Shown here piece by piece: positions 11,501-23,031 of a stretch of DNA of 64,000 nucleotides. Source of the stretch: Marsupella aquatica. Lineage: Eukaryota > Marchantiophyta. The stretch lies in NCBI GenBank assembly GCA_973895155.1, contig OZ316892.1, positions 28,892,001 through 28,956,000 of the forward strand, given 5' to 3'. The position numbers were made by a program, and so were the translations under genes. Numbering within the stretch: position 1 is the stretch's first letter; each line of letters begins with the position of its first letter. The notes under the pieces were generated by a model. The model was not told where the DNA came from, ran no database searches, and saw nothing but the letters and a program-made list of their open reading frames with translations.

Positions 11501-12534
11501 TTATTTCAATTACAGAAGTCTATCTTCAGTTTACCGAAAGGTAGAGATTAGGTTGTTGTGTCCCTAGCTGTTCTTGTGCTAGGCTTCTGCCCGGGTCCTT
11601 CAGGCTTGTTGGCATTTTGGTTATCCCCCCCTTGATTGGGTCTTTTGCCAGAGGGTTCATGTTGCCCCAGATGAACACCTTTTGTTGTGTTTGGCAGTTT
11701 GAAATGTATAGTAGGGGAGAAGTCTCTGTGACACAATAATGCACATTATGCACTTATTCATGTTGCACTTACCCACTCTTGACTGTACAAACTCACTGAG
11801 GCCCCATCGTGACCCCAGCCAGTAATCACATATGAAAATATAATAATATAAGGTGTACACTCATTGATTAAAAAAATAAATTTAAATTTATGATGGTTTG
11901 AAATATGTCCTCCACTATATATGTCATATTTGGATGTGCAATTACAGAGACCCCATCCCGATCCGGAACTGGGCACAGGGGACCACAATTGTATATCATT
12001 GGGCACACTCACACCCCCAACCCACACAAGAGGGGTCGCAGTCACCCCGTTCGCCGTGCAGTCCACCCGGGCGCCTCATTGGCCGGCTACCGATAAACGG
12101 CCGTCGCACCCCGTCGGAGACACCGGACGGTCGGGCGAGCAGGGCGTGTGGGAAAAAAGGCGCCGTCGAGAAGGGCCGACGGTTGTGGGGGCCCAGGTCG
12201 GACGGAAGGGATGAGGAGCTGATGAGGGGATTCGGTGGGCGCTTATTGGCAGTGGAGATCACCTATCATCTCGGGCTGCTGCCCAATGGGAGACCTCGGA
12301 TGTGGGCTTGGAGAATCCCCATTGAATCCTCATCACAATTTCGTCGAGCTACTAGCCGAGTGGCCCCTTTCATCGACTCTGCCAAGAGGAACCGGATCGT
12401 ATGATCTGTACCACAACATTGCATCGTCGTTGTACCGCATTGTTGCTTTGTCAAATTGATTGAACCGATAGAGAGAAGGAAGGAAGGAAATTTGAGTGAG
12501 GAAGTTTGAGCTCTTTCGGGAAAGGAAGGAAGCA
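8505..12534. other. intergenic, ARPC5 to LHCA4
   Basis: No gene supported. It holds a two-copy 72-bp tandem repeat (8792-8935), a 16-bp perfect inverted repeat at 10115-10130/10192-10207 with a direct repeat GGAGCATTGTTTCTGTA just inside and outside it, a copy of a dispersed repeat with TTGATTGGGTCTTTTGCC at about 11570-11700, and a G/C-rich stretch 12000-12400 that should include the LHCA4 promoter. A GATAA element (I-box-like, 12092) and CCAAT/ATTGG pairs (12077, 12244, 12282) lie there; these are weak on their own. Confidence 0.5.
8792..8935. repeat. 72-bp tandem repeat, two copies
   Basis: Two imperfect copies start at about 8792 and 8863 with TTCTCAAGTTCAG and both contain GCAAGTTGATGTTG near their ends. 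The repeat lies just downstream of ARPC5. Confidence 0.7.
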
Positions 12535-13820
12535 ATGGCGTCCACCGTGACAATGCAGGCGGTGTCCAGCTCCTCGGCTGCTATCTGCAAGTCCGGGTTC
12601 CTCACCGGCTCGAAGTATTCTTCTCTCGCCAGGAACGTGAAGGTCGCCGCTGTTGCTCCAGCTGTGTCGAACAAGGGCCTCAAGATCGAGGCTAAGAAGG
12701 GCGAGTGGCTCCCCGGCCTGAGCTCCCCTGCTTACCTGAACGGCAGGTATGTTCTCCGGACTCTGCCTTGCCCTGCCTAGAGGTGTCTGCCCTGCCCTTT
12801 GTGCAGACTGTAATCTCCCTTTTGGACGTCTGCGTTTGTTGGTTAGTTTCTAGATTCTGGTAAAATGGACACTTGGTCTTCTCAAATTGAGGTGGCAGCT
12901 CCAATGAGCTGAATTGTTTACCTATTTTAGAGCAGACAACTTCTCTCTAGTACTTTTGGTCCTAGCAATTGAAGTTCCAAGATATGATATCTCTGCTTAT
13001 GTAAGGCAGGGATTGTGTTTCAGTGTGTTATTGTATTGTTTTGTGGAGCTTCCTGCCTGACCTCGTGATGCAATGTGGTGGTGAATGGCAGCCTTGCCGG
13101 GGACAATGGATTCGATCCCCTCGGTCTCGGAGAGGACCCAGAAGCTCTGAAGTGGTATGTCCAGGCTGAGCTCCAGAACGGACGATGGGCCATGCTTGGA
13201 GTCGCAGGTATTTTGATCCCTGAGGTTCTGACCAAGGTTGGAATCATCAACGTGCCAGTGTGGTTCGAAGCAGGAAAGGTCGAGTATTTCGCTCCTGCTT
13301 CGACCCTCTTCGTGATCGAGTTCATCTTGTTTCACTACGTGGAAATCAGAAGGTGGCAGGATATCAAGTATCCTGGCAGCGTCAGCCAGGATCCCTTCTT
13401 CAAAAGTTACAGCCTTCCCAAGGGTGAGGTCGGATACCCCGGAGGTATCTTCAACCCCCTGAACTTCCCCGCCAGCGAGGAGCTGAAGGAGAAGGAGATT
13501 GCCAACGGTGAGTTCTCTCTTTTCACCCACCCAAACGATCATCTCAAATCAAGGCAGTTCAGCGGAAGCTTAGATGTATAACTTGAAAAGTATCTCAATA
13601 TGCAATTTCTGGCGTTGTAGCGTAGTTGTGCATTTGAAGAAATCGTGATGTTTACTCATGTTGGCATTATGTTCTCATGTCAGGACGATTGGCCATGCTT
13701 GCCTTCCTCGGATTCTTGATCCAGTCGAACTTGACCGGGAAAGGACCCTTCGAGAACTTGTTGGCGCACATTGCCGACCCGTGGCACACGACCATCATCC
13801 AGACCATCACATCACCATAG
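12535..13820 (+). CDS. LHCA4: Photosystem I light-harvesting chlorophyll a/b protein, Lhca4 type
   Basis: A nuclear gene for a PSI antenna protein that binds chlorophyll a/b in the thylakoid membrane. Exons 12535-12746, 13092-13507, 13684-13820 give 765 nt, 254 residues, close to the family length. Residues 1 to about 52 are Ser/Ala/Lys-rich with few acids, a chloroplast transit peptide; the mature part starts near [11 protein letters not shown]. Three membrane helices are visible: [19 protein letters not shown] (about 96-114), [19 protein letters not shown], and [19 protein letters not shown]. The paired Glu/Arg of helices 1 and 3 are present. Asn100, in QNGRW, sits where Lhca4 and Lhca3 have Asn instead of His for chlorophyll a603, the site of the low-energy 'red' forms. 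[12 protein letters not shown] and the Trp-His end favour Lhca4 over Lhca2. Introns of 345 and 176 bp are GT-AG. Light control is expected from the family; the promoter shows only weak I-box/CCAAT elements. Confidence 0.95.
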
Positions 13821-14803
13821 ACATATGCTTAGCGAATCCTTGGTGTGGGTGCTAGAATTTGCCGACGCATCCTTCGAGCTTTCTGATGTATTTTATCATG
13901 TAACTATTGCCTCCAGATTATGTATTTCAACGAAAGCGAAAATTGTCCTCCCACAAGCATTATCTCGGGCTTTATGTACAGCACTTGTGTTGCTTCCAGT
14001 TCTTGTTATGAATTTGAGACTTATCCAGGGTCGTGCTTCTCAAAATGGAATACTCACGGTATATCTTGGTTATGTTCACGTCTCTGTGATCGTGGATAAG
14101 CTTTGTCTTTCTGGTAAGAGTTGAGTCGTGAATTCTTATACATACATTCAAGACGGGCGGGAGTGCTCAGGATGTGGGGTGGTGACTCACCCAGGGAAAC
14201 TGATACGCGTTGAATTTCCAAATGTTCTTACTTAAAAGTGAACACTTGTGAATAATTTCCTAAAATGTGAGTTACATTATTTTGTTGCACAATAAACGAT
14301 GATGTTTATTGCACACACGAAGCATTTAATTTCAAACCTGCTAGGATTAATATAGCTCATTACAAGTTGGATGTGACATATAAACGCATAGTCCTCCCAC
14401 GGGACATTAGTTCTGGATTCGTGGGAATGAATTGTCATTAGTGCCTTGTCGCCACGGGTATTGGATTGGGGACTTCTTCGATATGAGATTCAGAAAGTAG
14501 ACTTCCTACGAGAGGTTCTCCCATGAAAGACAAGTTCTGAGACTGAATGTGGGAACCAACTTGAGAACTTTACCACATTCTGCATAATTGAACTGAGACA
14601 TTCTGAATTATAAAGAGAGGAGGAGAGTTTAGACAATCGATAAGTACCTTTGCTAAGAACGAGTATCTGATGATCCTGGCATGCAAATCTTTGTCTGGCG
14701 ACAAAGAATATGTGCAAATACTAGGGATAGGGTATCAACTGTAGGTGATACGGGTAAGATGTGTGCTAATGAATGTCGCCGTTCTGCAAGGCCTTGCGAG
14801 GCA
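13821..14803. other. intergenic between convergent LHCA4 and HSBP
   Basis: No gene seen. It should hold the two 3' untranslated regions, since LHCA4 (plus) and HSBP (minus) converge with 983 bp between stop codons. No repeat was recognised. Confidence 0.6.
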
Positions 14804-15821
14804 TTACTCAGAGTCACTCATCGTAGAATCAGGTTGCCCTTCATCTGGTCGTGGAAAGGCTGGTTCCACGCCCACCTCCTTGACCAGGTCTCCTATGCTT
14901 CTCTCCAAGTCATCAATTCGATTGCCCATTTCGTCTAGTGTGAATGTTAAGGAGACAGACCGCATGTGAGAATAAAGAAAGTTGGAACGATGTAGAGTCG
15001 AAAGGTGAAAGGGTCCATAATCGAATAGTTCTAAATCAATTCCGTGAACACACAACGTGAGGTTGAAACTCTGTCGTGCAGCACAAGGAGCACAAGAAGC
15101 AACTATAGTTAAAAAGCCAGGCGATCCAATTTAAATCTGCGTATACGCATGCTCTATCGATGCATTGAAAGCCGAACAATCCAACTGAAATTCTGGATTG
15201 CAGTTTATCTCAGTTTCCATGACAGGAAAGGATATTCTTCGTTATGATTGAGTCAGACATTGTCAGAAATCGAGATTGCTGCACCAAGCCACAATTAGAA
15301 AGCGTTGAGAATTTTTAGAGCAAACGTCACTGACACACCCACACAACCACTGACTCTAGCTTAATCGAAACAATAAAAATATTCCGACTAGCTTAGAGAC
15401 TTCTATTAGTTCCAAAACGACCCCAAGAGAAAAGTCTCACCATCTGTTGCAGCAGATTCTGTACCTGCAAGTACAAAGTCAATAAACTGATGAGTGATGC
15501 ATGCTCCAACAAATAAAGCGTTATATATTTAAACACAGACAGCTCGCATCTATATTCTCGCAGCAAGTCTAAGCGGGTGTAGTGAGAAGCCTACAAAAGC
15601 CGTGAGATCAGCAGTGTTTTGAGTCGTCGCAGCTGGGTCCTGAAAGTATTCCTGAGAAGGGACCTTGGACTCCTGACCATTCGATGTAAAGAAGGGGTCA
15701 TTGTAGCGTGCGAGGAAACAGTAGAAATTTTCCTCGCACGAGCAAAAAGTTTACTCACATGACCCCTAATTTTTCTATATGCAATTGCCTCGCTAAGAGT
15801 AAACTGCTTGATAACATCCAT
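14804..15821 (-). CDS. HSBP: Heat shock factor binding protein (HSBP)
   Basis: A small coiled-coil protein that binds trimeric heat shock factors and damps the heat response in nucleus and cytoplasm. Exons on the minus strand: 15821-15759 (uncertain), 15672-15595, 15464-15441 (24 nt), 15278-15236, 14937-14804; about 113 residues. Family motifs appear in order: ADLTAF, VQNLLQQM (the microexon), QSRFLTMSDSIITK, then KIDEMGNRIDDLERSIGDL, with a hydrophilic acidic tail. Hydrophobic heptads run through the last three exons. The intron 15235-14938 begins ATATCCTTTCC and ends CACAC with TCCTTAAC just upstream, a U12-type AT-AC intron; only this junction restores the conserved K-I-D-E-M-G. The first exon, with ATG at 15821, is a guess: phases close but this N-terminus (about 20 residues longer than usual) is not family-like. 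Exons 2 to 5 are firm. Confidence 0.9.
14938..15235 (-). other. U12-type AT-AC intron in HSBP
   Basis: 298-nt intron. 5' splice site ATATCCTTTCC (position 15235 downward), branch site TCCTTAAC (plus 14946-14953), 3' splice site ATTCACAC ending at 14938. All three match the minor-spliceosome consensus, with a short branch-to-acceptor distance. A GT-AG reading of the same region does not keep the conserved protein sequence in frame. Confidence 0.85.
15441..15464 (-). other. HSBP: 24-nt microexon of HSBP
   Basis: The exon encodes exactly VQNLLQQM, the conserved start of the HSBP coiled coil. It is bounded by TTGCAG on its 5' side and GTGAGA on its 3' side, and both phases are 0. Without it the coiled coil would lose one heptad plus one residue but stay in frame. 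Confidence 0.82.
15707..15740. repeat. 12-bp perfect inverted repeat in a short intron
   Basis: CGTGCGAGGAAA (15707-15718) and TTTCCTCGCACG (15729-15740) form a perfect 12-bp stem with a 10-nt loop. It lies inside the proposed 86-nt first intron of HSBP (15673-15758), or in its 5' region if that intron is wrong. Confidence 0.75.
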
Positions 15822-17430
15822 TTTGGGGACTCCTCTTTATGCTAGCAATCTCGCTAGTCATCTGGAGTCATAAAAAACACACACAAAATAGAAAAGGCAG
15901 CAAAAAGCAAAATAAATTTAAAACCACAACTGTCTCGCTAACAATACTCCCCTAGCTAACAAAACTCCTATTTGCTAGCATTATAGAATACCTCGTAAAG
16001 AAGTGATGAGGAAGTCGAATTTGGCATCAATTGCTGAAAGTACCAGAGAAACTTCGAACCATGAGGCAGGTGGGTGGCAAAATTATTGTAAGAAAACAAC
16101 TGAACCGCAGTACTGAAGAACGCCTGACCTGACACCAACTAGAAGCTGAATAGACTGTCAAACTTCGAACCGGGTAGCATCTTCAATAAACCCTCATTCT
16201 AATCAACCCGATGCTCAACGAAGGCAGACCACAGTGGGAGAACTTTTGGCACAAGAACAATGAACAAGTCCAGGAATCACCACGTCAACCTCTTCACCTA
16301 CCATCTATATTCAGTATGTTGAGCAGGCTTGAGCAGCTTCCTCACAAAAATTAAAGATCCCTCTAGGAAAACTTCGAGCTCTTTTCGGTGATCCAGGTAA
16401 ACCCTTTCCTCAAGAATAACTGAAAGATTTCACGCAACGTAAGAGAAAGAAGCATTAAAACAGAGAGCCCATGTTAGCACAACAAATACTGTCAATAATG
16501 GTTTTCAAACCAACGAAAGTTCAGACACGTCAACAACTGAGAAAGCGGTATTTAAAGAGCTGCGTCATTTTGACGTTCTGTTCATGGGAATCGATAATTC
16601 CACGCAGAAGTTATTTGCCATAAAATGTGATGGGTTTCTTTATCGTGTTCGTTTCTCCCTGCACATGTGGTTACTGGGATCCCAAAAACATCCAGTGGAG
16701 TCTCGGGATGAAAGTTTCCGCTCTCTGGGAAACGCCTTTCTAGACACAATACGAACTCATTTTCTAACAAGCTGAGTTTCGAGCCCGATTCAAAAGATCT
16801 GATTCTACTAACAAGTTACTCTGTGCTTGAGAGCAAGCACCGTGTTTACCATTAAACTGAGATCCCAAGTTGAGATGTCTCGAAGACCAAGAACAGCAGA
16901 GGCAAGTCTGAATTCCAGATTGGCAGCTCATTTGCGATTGGATAACAGGTGGAAGTTTGAAGTCTGACGAACCTGGAGCAGCCGAACTGATCAGGGGATC
17001 TCAGAAATCAAAGCTGCATCGGAATTCTCCTTCCACGACGACTCTTTAAAGTGATGTGAACCCAAGAATATCTCAATCTTTACACAGAGAAAAGCTGAGA
17101 AAGGAACTCTACACCGAGAACAGCTGAGAAAGTTTCTACTAAATGAGTATCCACATACAGTCGAGATAAACACCGGAAATAAAGCTATCCTTCTTGTCAC
17201 CAACCAGAGCAGGGCAGAGGCAGGCAGGCAGTCTACGACTGAAATCGTGAACGTCTCTCCAAGAAGCGCATCCGCAAAGAAGCATCCCAGGTTGTTAGCT
17301 TCGGTCTCTTGAATTGCCATTTTCGCAATACATATCGCGATTTCTTATTATTGTAATCACTTCCTTTTAATTATTTTAATGTCTTGTAATTTTGTAAACT
17401 GATTAAATTTGCTGTCAAAGTCTTTGTGTA
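15822..17430. other. intergenic, upstream of HSBP
   Basis: No gene supported. An open minus-strand frame starting at an ATG at 17320 (MAIQETEANN, 109 codons) has no recognised similarity. The HSBP promoter should lie within the first few hundred bases left of it on the minus strand, but I see no clear heat shock element array. Confidence 0.4.
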
Positions 17431-17715
17431 TGAAGAGAAGAAAACCATGCCCCTTAACTAAGGTCGCACAAGTGTCCCCATAGCTCTGGTGGGGGAAAAC
17501 TCTCAAAACTTTAGCGGTGGCTTTAGAAGTCTCCTGTGCTACTTGCAAGTTTTTTCCACTAAGCCAGATTGGAGTGCCACTTCTTGTTCTTAGATTACCA
17601 CTGGCCATATAAAAGGTAAAGTGTCTGAGACTTCTCCCTTTTTCACATTCTTCTCCTCTAGGTGAGAATGTTACTCCATAATTTCAGGAGAAAGATACTA
17701 AGAATGGTGAAACCT
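17430..17715 (+). repeat. LTR-like dispersed repeat, copy 2
   Basis: CCATATAAAAGGTAAAG (about 17605) followed by CTTCTCCTCTAGGTGAGA, TTACTCCATAATTTCAGGAG and ATACTAAGAATGGTG matches the block at 4900-5010 over roughly 95 bp. The upstream part, with TATA at the expected distance, may be the U3 of the same LTR. No coding remains of an element were found next to it, so a solo LTR is possible. Confidence 0.5.
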
Positions 17716-18015
17716 ATATAGTGGATCTAGATTTGTCATTACCAGTGCCGTTTTCAATACATGCAAATCCTTTGAATGAAGAAACCAAAGTTTTGAAGTG
17801 TTTGCACCACTTGTCGAGGTGGTTAAATTTTCTAGAGGAAACAAGCAGTCCACTTGAGCAATTGGTTGACTGTGCCCATTGCATGCCATGGAGGATTGGT
17901 AGAAATCATACCTGAACGGGCGCCCTATCTATTGTAAAGCCAACTGCAGCCATTTCCACATATTATATGATCCCCAATTTAAGCTCAGAGGGACATAAAA
18001 GAAGGAATGGGCCAT

Positions 18016-18395
18016 GACTTCTTGTAAACCCATTCTAAGCTTTCAGAGTACTCTATAGGAAATTGATGCTAAAATGGACCATCACATATTATGCAAGGAC
18101 TACGATGGCTGTTTGACACCATACGATGGCTGTTTGACACCCAAAAATATGGTATTAAAGAAAAGCATTATTTAAATAAACATTATATCGATCTGTTAAG
18201 AGGATGGACTTCTTGTAAACCCACCCTAAGCTTTCAAAGTACTCTATAGAAAATTGATGCTAAGATGAACCATCACATATGATGCAAGGACTATATTATG
18301 CAAGGACTACCATGGATGCTTGGCACCCAAAAACATGGTATTAAAGAAAAGCATTATTTAAATAAACATAATATTGATGTGTCAAGAGGATCTAT
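18016..18395. repeat. 191-bp tandem repeat, two copies
   Basis: Copies start at 18016 and 18207 with GACTTCTTGTAAACCCA and both end with GCATTATTTAAATAAACAT and an AAGAGGAT motif. Copy 1 contains an internal short duplication of ACGATGGCTGTTTGACACC; copy 2 has a different short internal duplication around TATGCAAGGACTA. Confidence 0.82.
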
Positions 18396-18959
18396 GTGAG
18401 TTTAGTTGCCTGAGGGATTTTATCTCCCGGTTGGATGCTCTTTGTTTTTTGGCAGTTCAAAAAACATATAAACATCTCATCATTGAACCTTCTGATTCAG
18501 TGGAGCTTTGGTTTCTCTATCTGGACAATTTTTTCTCTATCCGGATAATCCCCCCTTATTTAGCTTCAATGCATCAGAAGGTCTCCATGAGTAGAAAAGC
18601 CGGGGAGCAGCGAAACTAGTGGGATCACTAGTAAAATATTGAACTTCACATTTAAGAGAATATGCAAAACTAATCTTATTTTTAGACTGATGCAAGCTCA
18701 ATAATTACGTGCTTTAGTCTCGGATAACTTAACAGCTGATCCCAGAGTTCATTGGAAAAATGCATAAATCCAGATCAAACCATCCTTCCATATTTACCTC
18801 ATTGAGAATGATTAGTAACTAATTTAGTGAATGGGATTGTCTTTACAAGTGGTAAAATAAGGTGAAGATCAAGCTAAAAATAAAGAAAAACTGAATAAGC
18901 TCAGATAAGGATCCCAAATTGACAGACCTACCGAGTCACTTATACTCTTCGTTCTTCCA

Positions 18960-19330
18960 AAAGTTTCAGATTAGCAAGTTTGGACTTTCAATTTATCCCT
19001 TGATATTCAGCAGAATTGGCTGTTATTGAATTGGTTTGAAGGAACTTGGAAAGATATTTCCAATGAGTCTAACATCGCCAACTTTCATTGAGAATTGAGA
19101 CAACTATGAAATTTCAAAGACTACCACATTACTCACTGTACCCTTTCCCTGCCTCCAATTTTCTTTTATCAAAAACTTTAGGCTTTCAATTTCTACCTTG
19201 ATATGTAGCAAAATTGGCTGTTCTTGGGTGGTTAGTGAGCTGGTTGGAATGTCTTTCCAATTAGTCTGATATCTTCAACTTTCATCGAGAATTCTGAGAA
19301 CCACAAATTATCGACAATCTTATTTGCTGT
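18960..19330. repeat. diverged ~209-bp repeat, two copies
   Basis: Shared blocks include GACTTTCAATTT/GGCTTTCAATTT (18982 and 19191), CTTGATAT...AGCA.AATTGGCTGTT, TTTCCAAT.AGTCT and AACTTTCAT.GAGAATT. A further copy of the last part is at about 60630-60700. Confidence 0.6.
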
Positions 19331-22300
19331 CACATTTTAGTTTCCTGTGTAATATTATGAATCATCTCAGCAAAAATATAGGGTTTTGCTGCAATCCATC
19401 ACAGTTGCAAAACTCAATCCAAGCATTTTTGCAAATGTGGAGGTCCAATGGTTCAGGGGAGCGCCTCCTGCGGGTCCCGAAGTTCAGGCATACGAGAATG
19501 TTTCGTATGAGGACTCCGCGTAACACGGAGCCTCCTCTGATAGCGTGATTTGTGGTTTAATCGTCTGTCATCCACTTCAACTCCTCACCCTTCTAAAAGT
19601 GTGAATGTAAGAACCTCTGCCTTTCAATTCAGCTTCTATCAAGGCTATTGGGTGCCTAGCTACAAGTCTTGGGCAAGAAATTCGATGATTTCTGCCTGAG
19701 TGGATCCTCCTCACTCAGGGATGGTACAGATCCAGTTCAGCTCGTTCGGGTCCTAGCCTGCGACTCTGATCTATGAAGTCAATCTGTTACTCCACAGATC
19801 CGCATTCGACGCAGTTCTGGTACAAGTTACTGAATTGGTTGTTTGAAACTAGCTAGACAGTTCTAAGTCTACCAGCCAGAGGTGCCTCAGTGCGATATAT
19901 TAACTAAGTGTCTCGACGGAGGCAGAGCCTTCAATGAGCACATTGAAGTCAAGCGGGTGCCAAAATTGCAGAAGCCACAAACTGAAGGACATCAAAAGAA
20001 GATTATGTTCACAGAAAGTGTAAAGGGTATGATCATGATTGACTGAGGCCAATTTGCTAGAGCTAGGACATAATTCTCATAATTGTACACGCTAACTTGG
20101 TCTCTACGGGATACCTCAGGTGCTGAGATTATATATATGTAGTTATACAAACGAGATCCCACGACACTGTCAGAAACTACGTTGTTTTTACCAATTGGGG
20201 TTGCCCTGTTGCTAAATCAAAGCTCTCGTCGGCGACAAGCTGACTGGTAAGGCTTTGCACAGATGTGCGTGGTAAGTGGAGAACGAAGCCGCCCCAAAGC
20301 TGAGCTGGAGTCCCAGCTGGAGTTAAAGTTGAGTCAGCCTCAGCCTCGCTAATAAATGAGAACTTGACGGATTCAAGCCTGAACGAACACGACTAACGCT
20401 GTGGAACTCAGATAGTAGACAACGTCTATCATCCTCGAATGTACAGCGCCGTGGGGATGAAATTGAGACTTTTCATCGCAGGCTGACTGGAATGTCCATA
20501 CTGTATTATGAGTGCGTGAGACCAAATCAACACGGAAAACTGTTCATGCGTTGAAGTGCCGAGACAATTCAACACCAGCCAGGACTGACAACTAATGGAA
20601 TTCGATCCAAACCAACTGACATGATTGCGCGACTCCTCGACTCCGATCAGGCCATCCTAGTGGACCCTACGGTCCGAATTGAGCTTGGTGAAGTTTGGTC
20701 ATTTGTTGGACAACTGGCAAAGAGCTGAGGACTCCACAAGCGCCAGAAAATTGGAAGAGGATAATTAATGCAGGCCGAGAAGGTAACAGAGACGTGGCGT
20801 AAAGCAATGTCGAACTGAATCTTTGTCGTGCTAGAGGATGCTTTACATTTCTGTGAGTCTGAGGGGTCAATTTCGTGTACACAGGAGCTGCCTGTTGATT
20901 CAGCGAAACTGCGAAGAGGTGAGGGGCAAATGGATTATTGCCAGAAGCGTTTGACAATGCCCCATTTATTGGCCTGTTTCGTGGAAGCCATCCTGAACCC
21001 TACTGTGCAGAGCCAGGTGGATGGGATGTGTAGCTCATATCAGTGAAGGAACTGCAATGATCTACAGTAGTTTCGGAGGACTTTCTCACTACAAGTGACT
21101 AGCACATAGTGACATTCGCATGTACTGCCGTCTAATCTGAGGTTGACAACGGGGTAGACAAGAAAATGATGACGTTATTACTATATGTGGTTTTTCGAAT
21201 CAGATCTTTTTATATACTCTGATACTCATGGTACATAACTTTTCAGAGGAACTGGGCCCTTTTGCTACGTTGAATGATCTGTTGGGTTTTCTTCACAGTA
21301 CTCGATTACGTGCATAACATGTATAGAAGGCTCAATATGTCGATCTATTGATGATCCCTAGAAATAATTATATATTACAGTAAACGGCCTCTCCACAGCA
21401 AAGCTTTTGAGTCACTTATGTCTGCCCAAATTTCGGGTCGTCTATTACAACAAGGAAAACCTAAAAACCTTTACTATCAACAAATTAATTATTTTGTTGG
21501 TATTATCTTGGGTTGTAAATTTTTAATTTTTTCGAAAAATACAGCAATTTGGTTTAACGTTAATGTTTCTAAGGTCGAGCTCTCCTAGGGGTCTTCCGAA
21601 ATTTGCATTATTGACTTCTGAGCAGTATATAAAAGCTGTTCGTCAGACCTTACTCTTTCCAAATTACGGCAACAATGTAGTCTATCATAAGTGCAGACAT
21701 ACGGTCTGGGCTGAACATATCGTACGTGTCCTAATTTTTTTCTCTCAGATATATGAGCAATTCAATGGTACTGCCTAAAGTAGAACTTCATCATGGTGCA
21801 TTTCCGACGAAGTGGTGTGCTTGAGTTTGAAAGACAAAAGTAGGCTCCCTGGCCAGAGAACAAGCTGCCACCAGATGGAGCATCATGCCTGGGCCATTCT
21901 AGCGAGTGGATCGAGTCAAAGCTCTGCTGTGCGATGATCAAATGAATTATAGCAATTGAACCTGTTAGCCGGAATACGGGTTCTTCATGGAACCTGAAGG
22001 CTGAAAAGTTCCTTTACAAGGAACGGAAAGAAGAGAAAGGGTGAGGGCTACCCGTTCCTCCCCTATTACTGTCAAAAACACATCGTGATGTAAATGAACC
22101 TTGTGAAGTACTCTAGCTTTTCTCCCGCAACTCATTCTCTGGCACGATGCGTGTGCAGAGAATTTTTCCTCTAATCCTCGGTTGGCTGTGCCTAGGTCAT
22201 ACAGAGATCATAAATCATGAAAGTATGTAGTACTAAATCGTCTTCAATAAAATCATGCCTTGGGGTCTACCCTGGTGCATGGGCTAATCAGCTAGTTAAA

Positions 22301-22856
22301 GCTAAACCACGATCACTGACCACTGTCCAATTTGAAAACTTGGTCGATCCAGGTGACTGACCATAGTAAGTCAATTATGAAGGTTTTAACAAACTAAAAT
22401 AGTGTCCAAAAAGTGACTTTTATGTTCTGAGTCACAACTTCTGGGAACTGGTGGTTAATTTAAGATCGAGCAGGGGTCTCGGATCTCAGGTGTGAACTTT
22501 CAAGATTTGAGCCCAGGTGAAGAAAAGTCAATGAAACCTTTTGAGGGTGAGATTTAGTGGGGCCCGGGTGACCAGGATTGACACTAACATGTTCAATTGC
22601 CAGCTAAATCATGAGTCAAAGAACCTCACCTTACTGTTAGGCGAGATAAGATCGATGATCTAGGGACTATGACTAGGACCGGGGAGTTCACAGCCTTTAC
22701 TGAATGCTTGGCTGGTTCATAGTCAACAAGAGCTGCCGGTGACTTTAGAAGAGATCAATTGTGCTCTGGGAAAATTACCCAAAATGTGTTCCCAAGGAGT
22801 TTAATATGACGCCTTCGTGTGACCAATCGGATGTAAATCATCAAGACATGCATCAT

Positions 22857-22868
22857 GTATATATATAG
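22857..22868 (+). promoter_or_regulatory. TATA box of the BTRD-repeat gene
   Basis: GTATATATATAGC, about 170 bp before the ATG at 23032. This would put the transcript start near 22890 and a 5' untranslated region of about 140 nt. Position is reasonable; no transcript evidence. Confidence 0.5.
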
Positions 22869-23031
22869 CAGTCTAAGTGCATTCAGTGATACTGTGTCTT
22901 TCATCAGCCACTGAGAGTGATAGATCTCGTAGACTGGATATATTGAGAGGGTAGTCACAGCTTCTGCTACTGAGAATTGGAGTCGTCGGTATTCCAATCG
23001 ATTCACGTGGTTGAGCAAGGTCTTCTGATTT

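Larger units (their letters stand above)
17716..22850. other. intergenic repeat region
   Basis: No gene supported. Visible structure: a 191-bp two-copy tandem repeat (18016-18395), two diverged copies of a ~209-bp repeat (about 18960-19330) with a third copy at 60.56-60.70 kb, and otherwise sequence in which I see nothing. Confidence 0.5.

Noticed and set aside
11898-12553. Several overlapping open frames on both strands upstream of LHCA4
   Set aside because: G/C-rich stretch with frames open in many registers at once, no recognisable domain; fits promoter sequence.
14938-15240. GT-AG alternative for the last HSBP intron (GT in CCTGTCATGG, acceptor CACACTAG)
   Set aside because: It would add unrelated residues between the conserved SIITK and DEMG; the AT-AC join restores the family sequence exactly.
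16991-17320. 109-codon minus-strand frame with an ATG
   Set aside because: No similarity recognised, no convincing continuation by splicing; not called as a gene.
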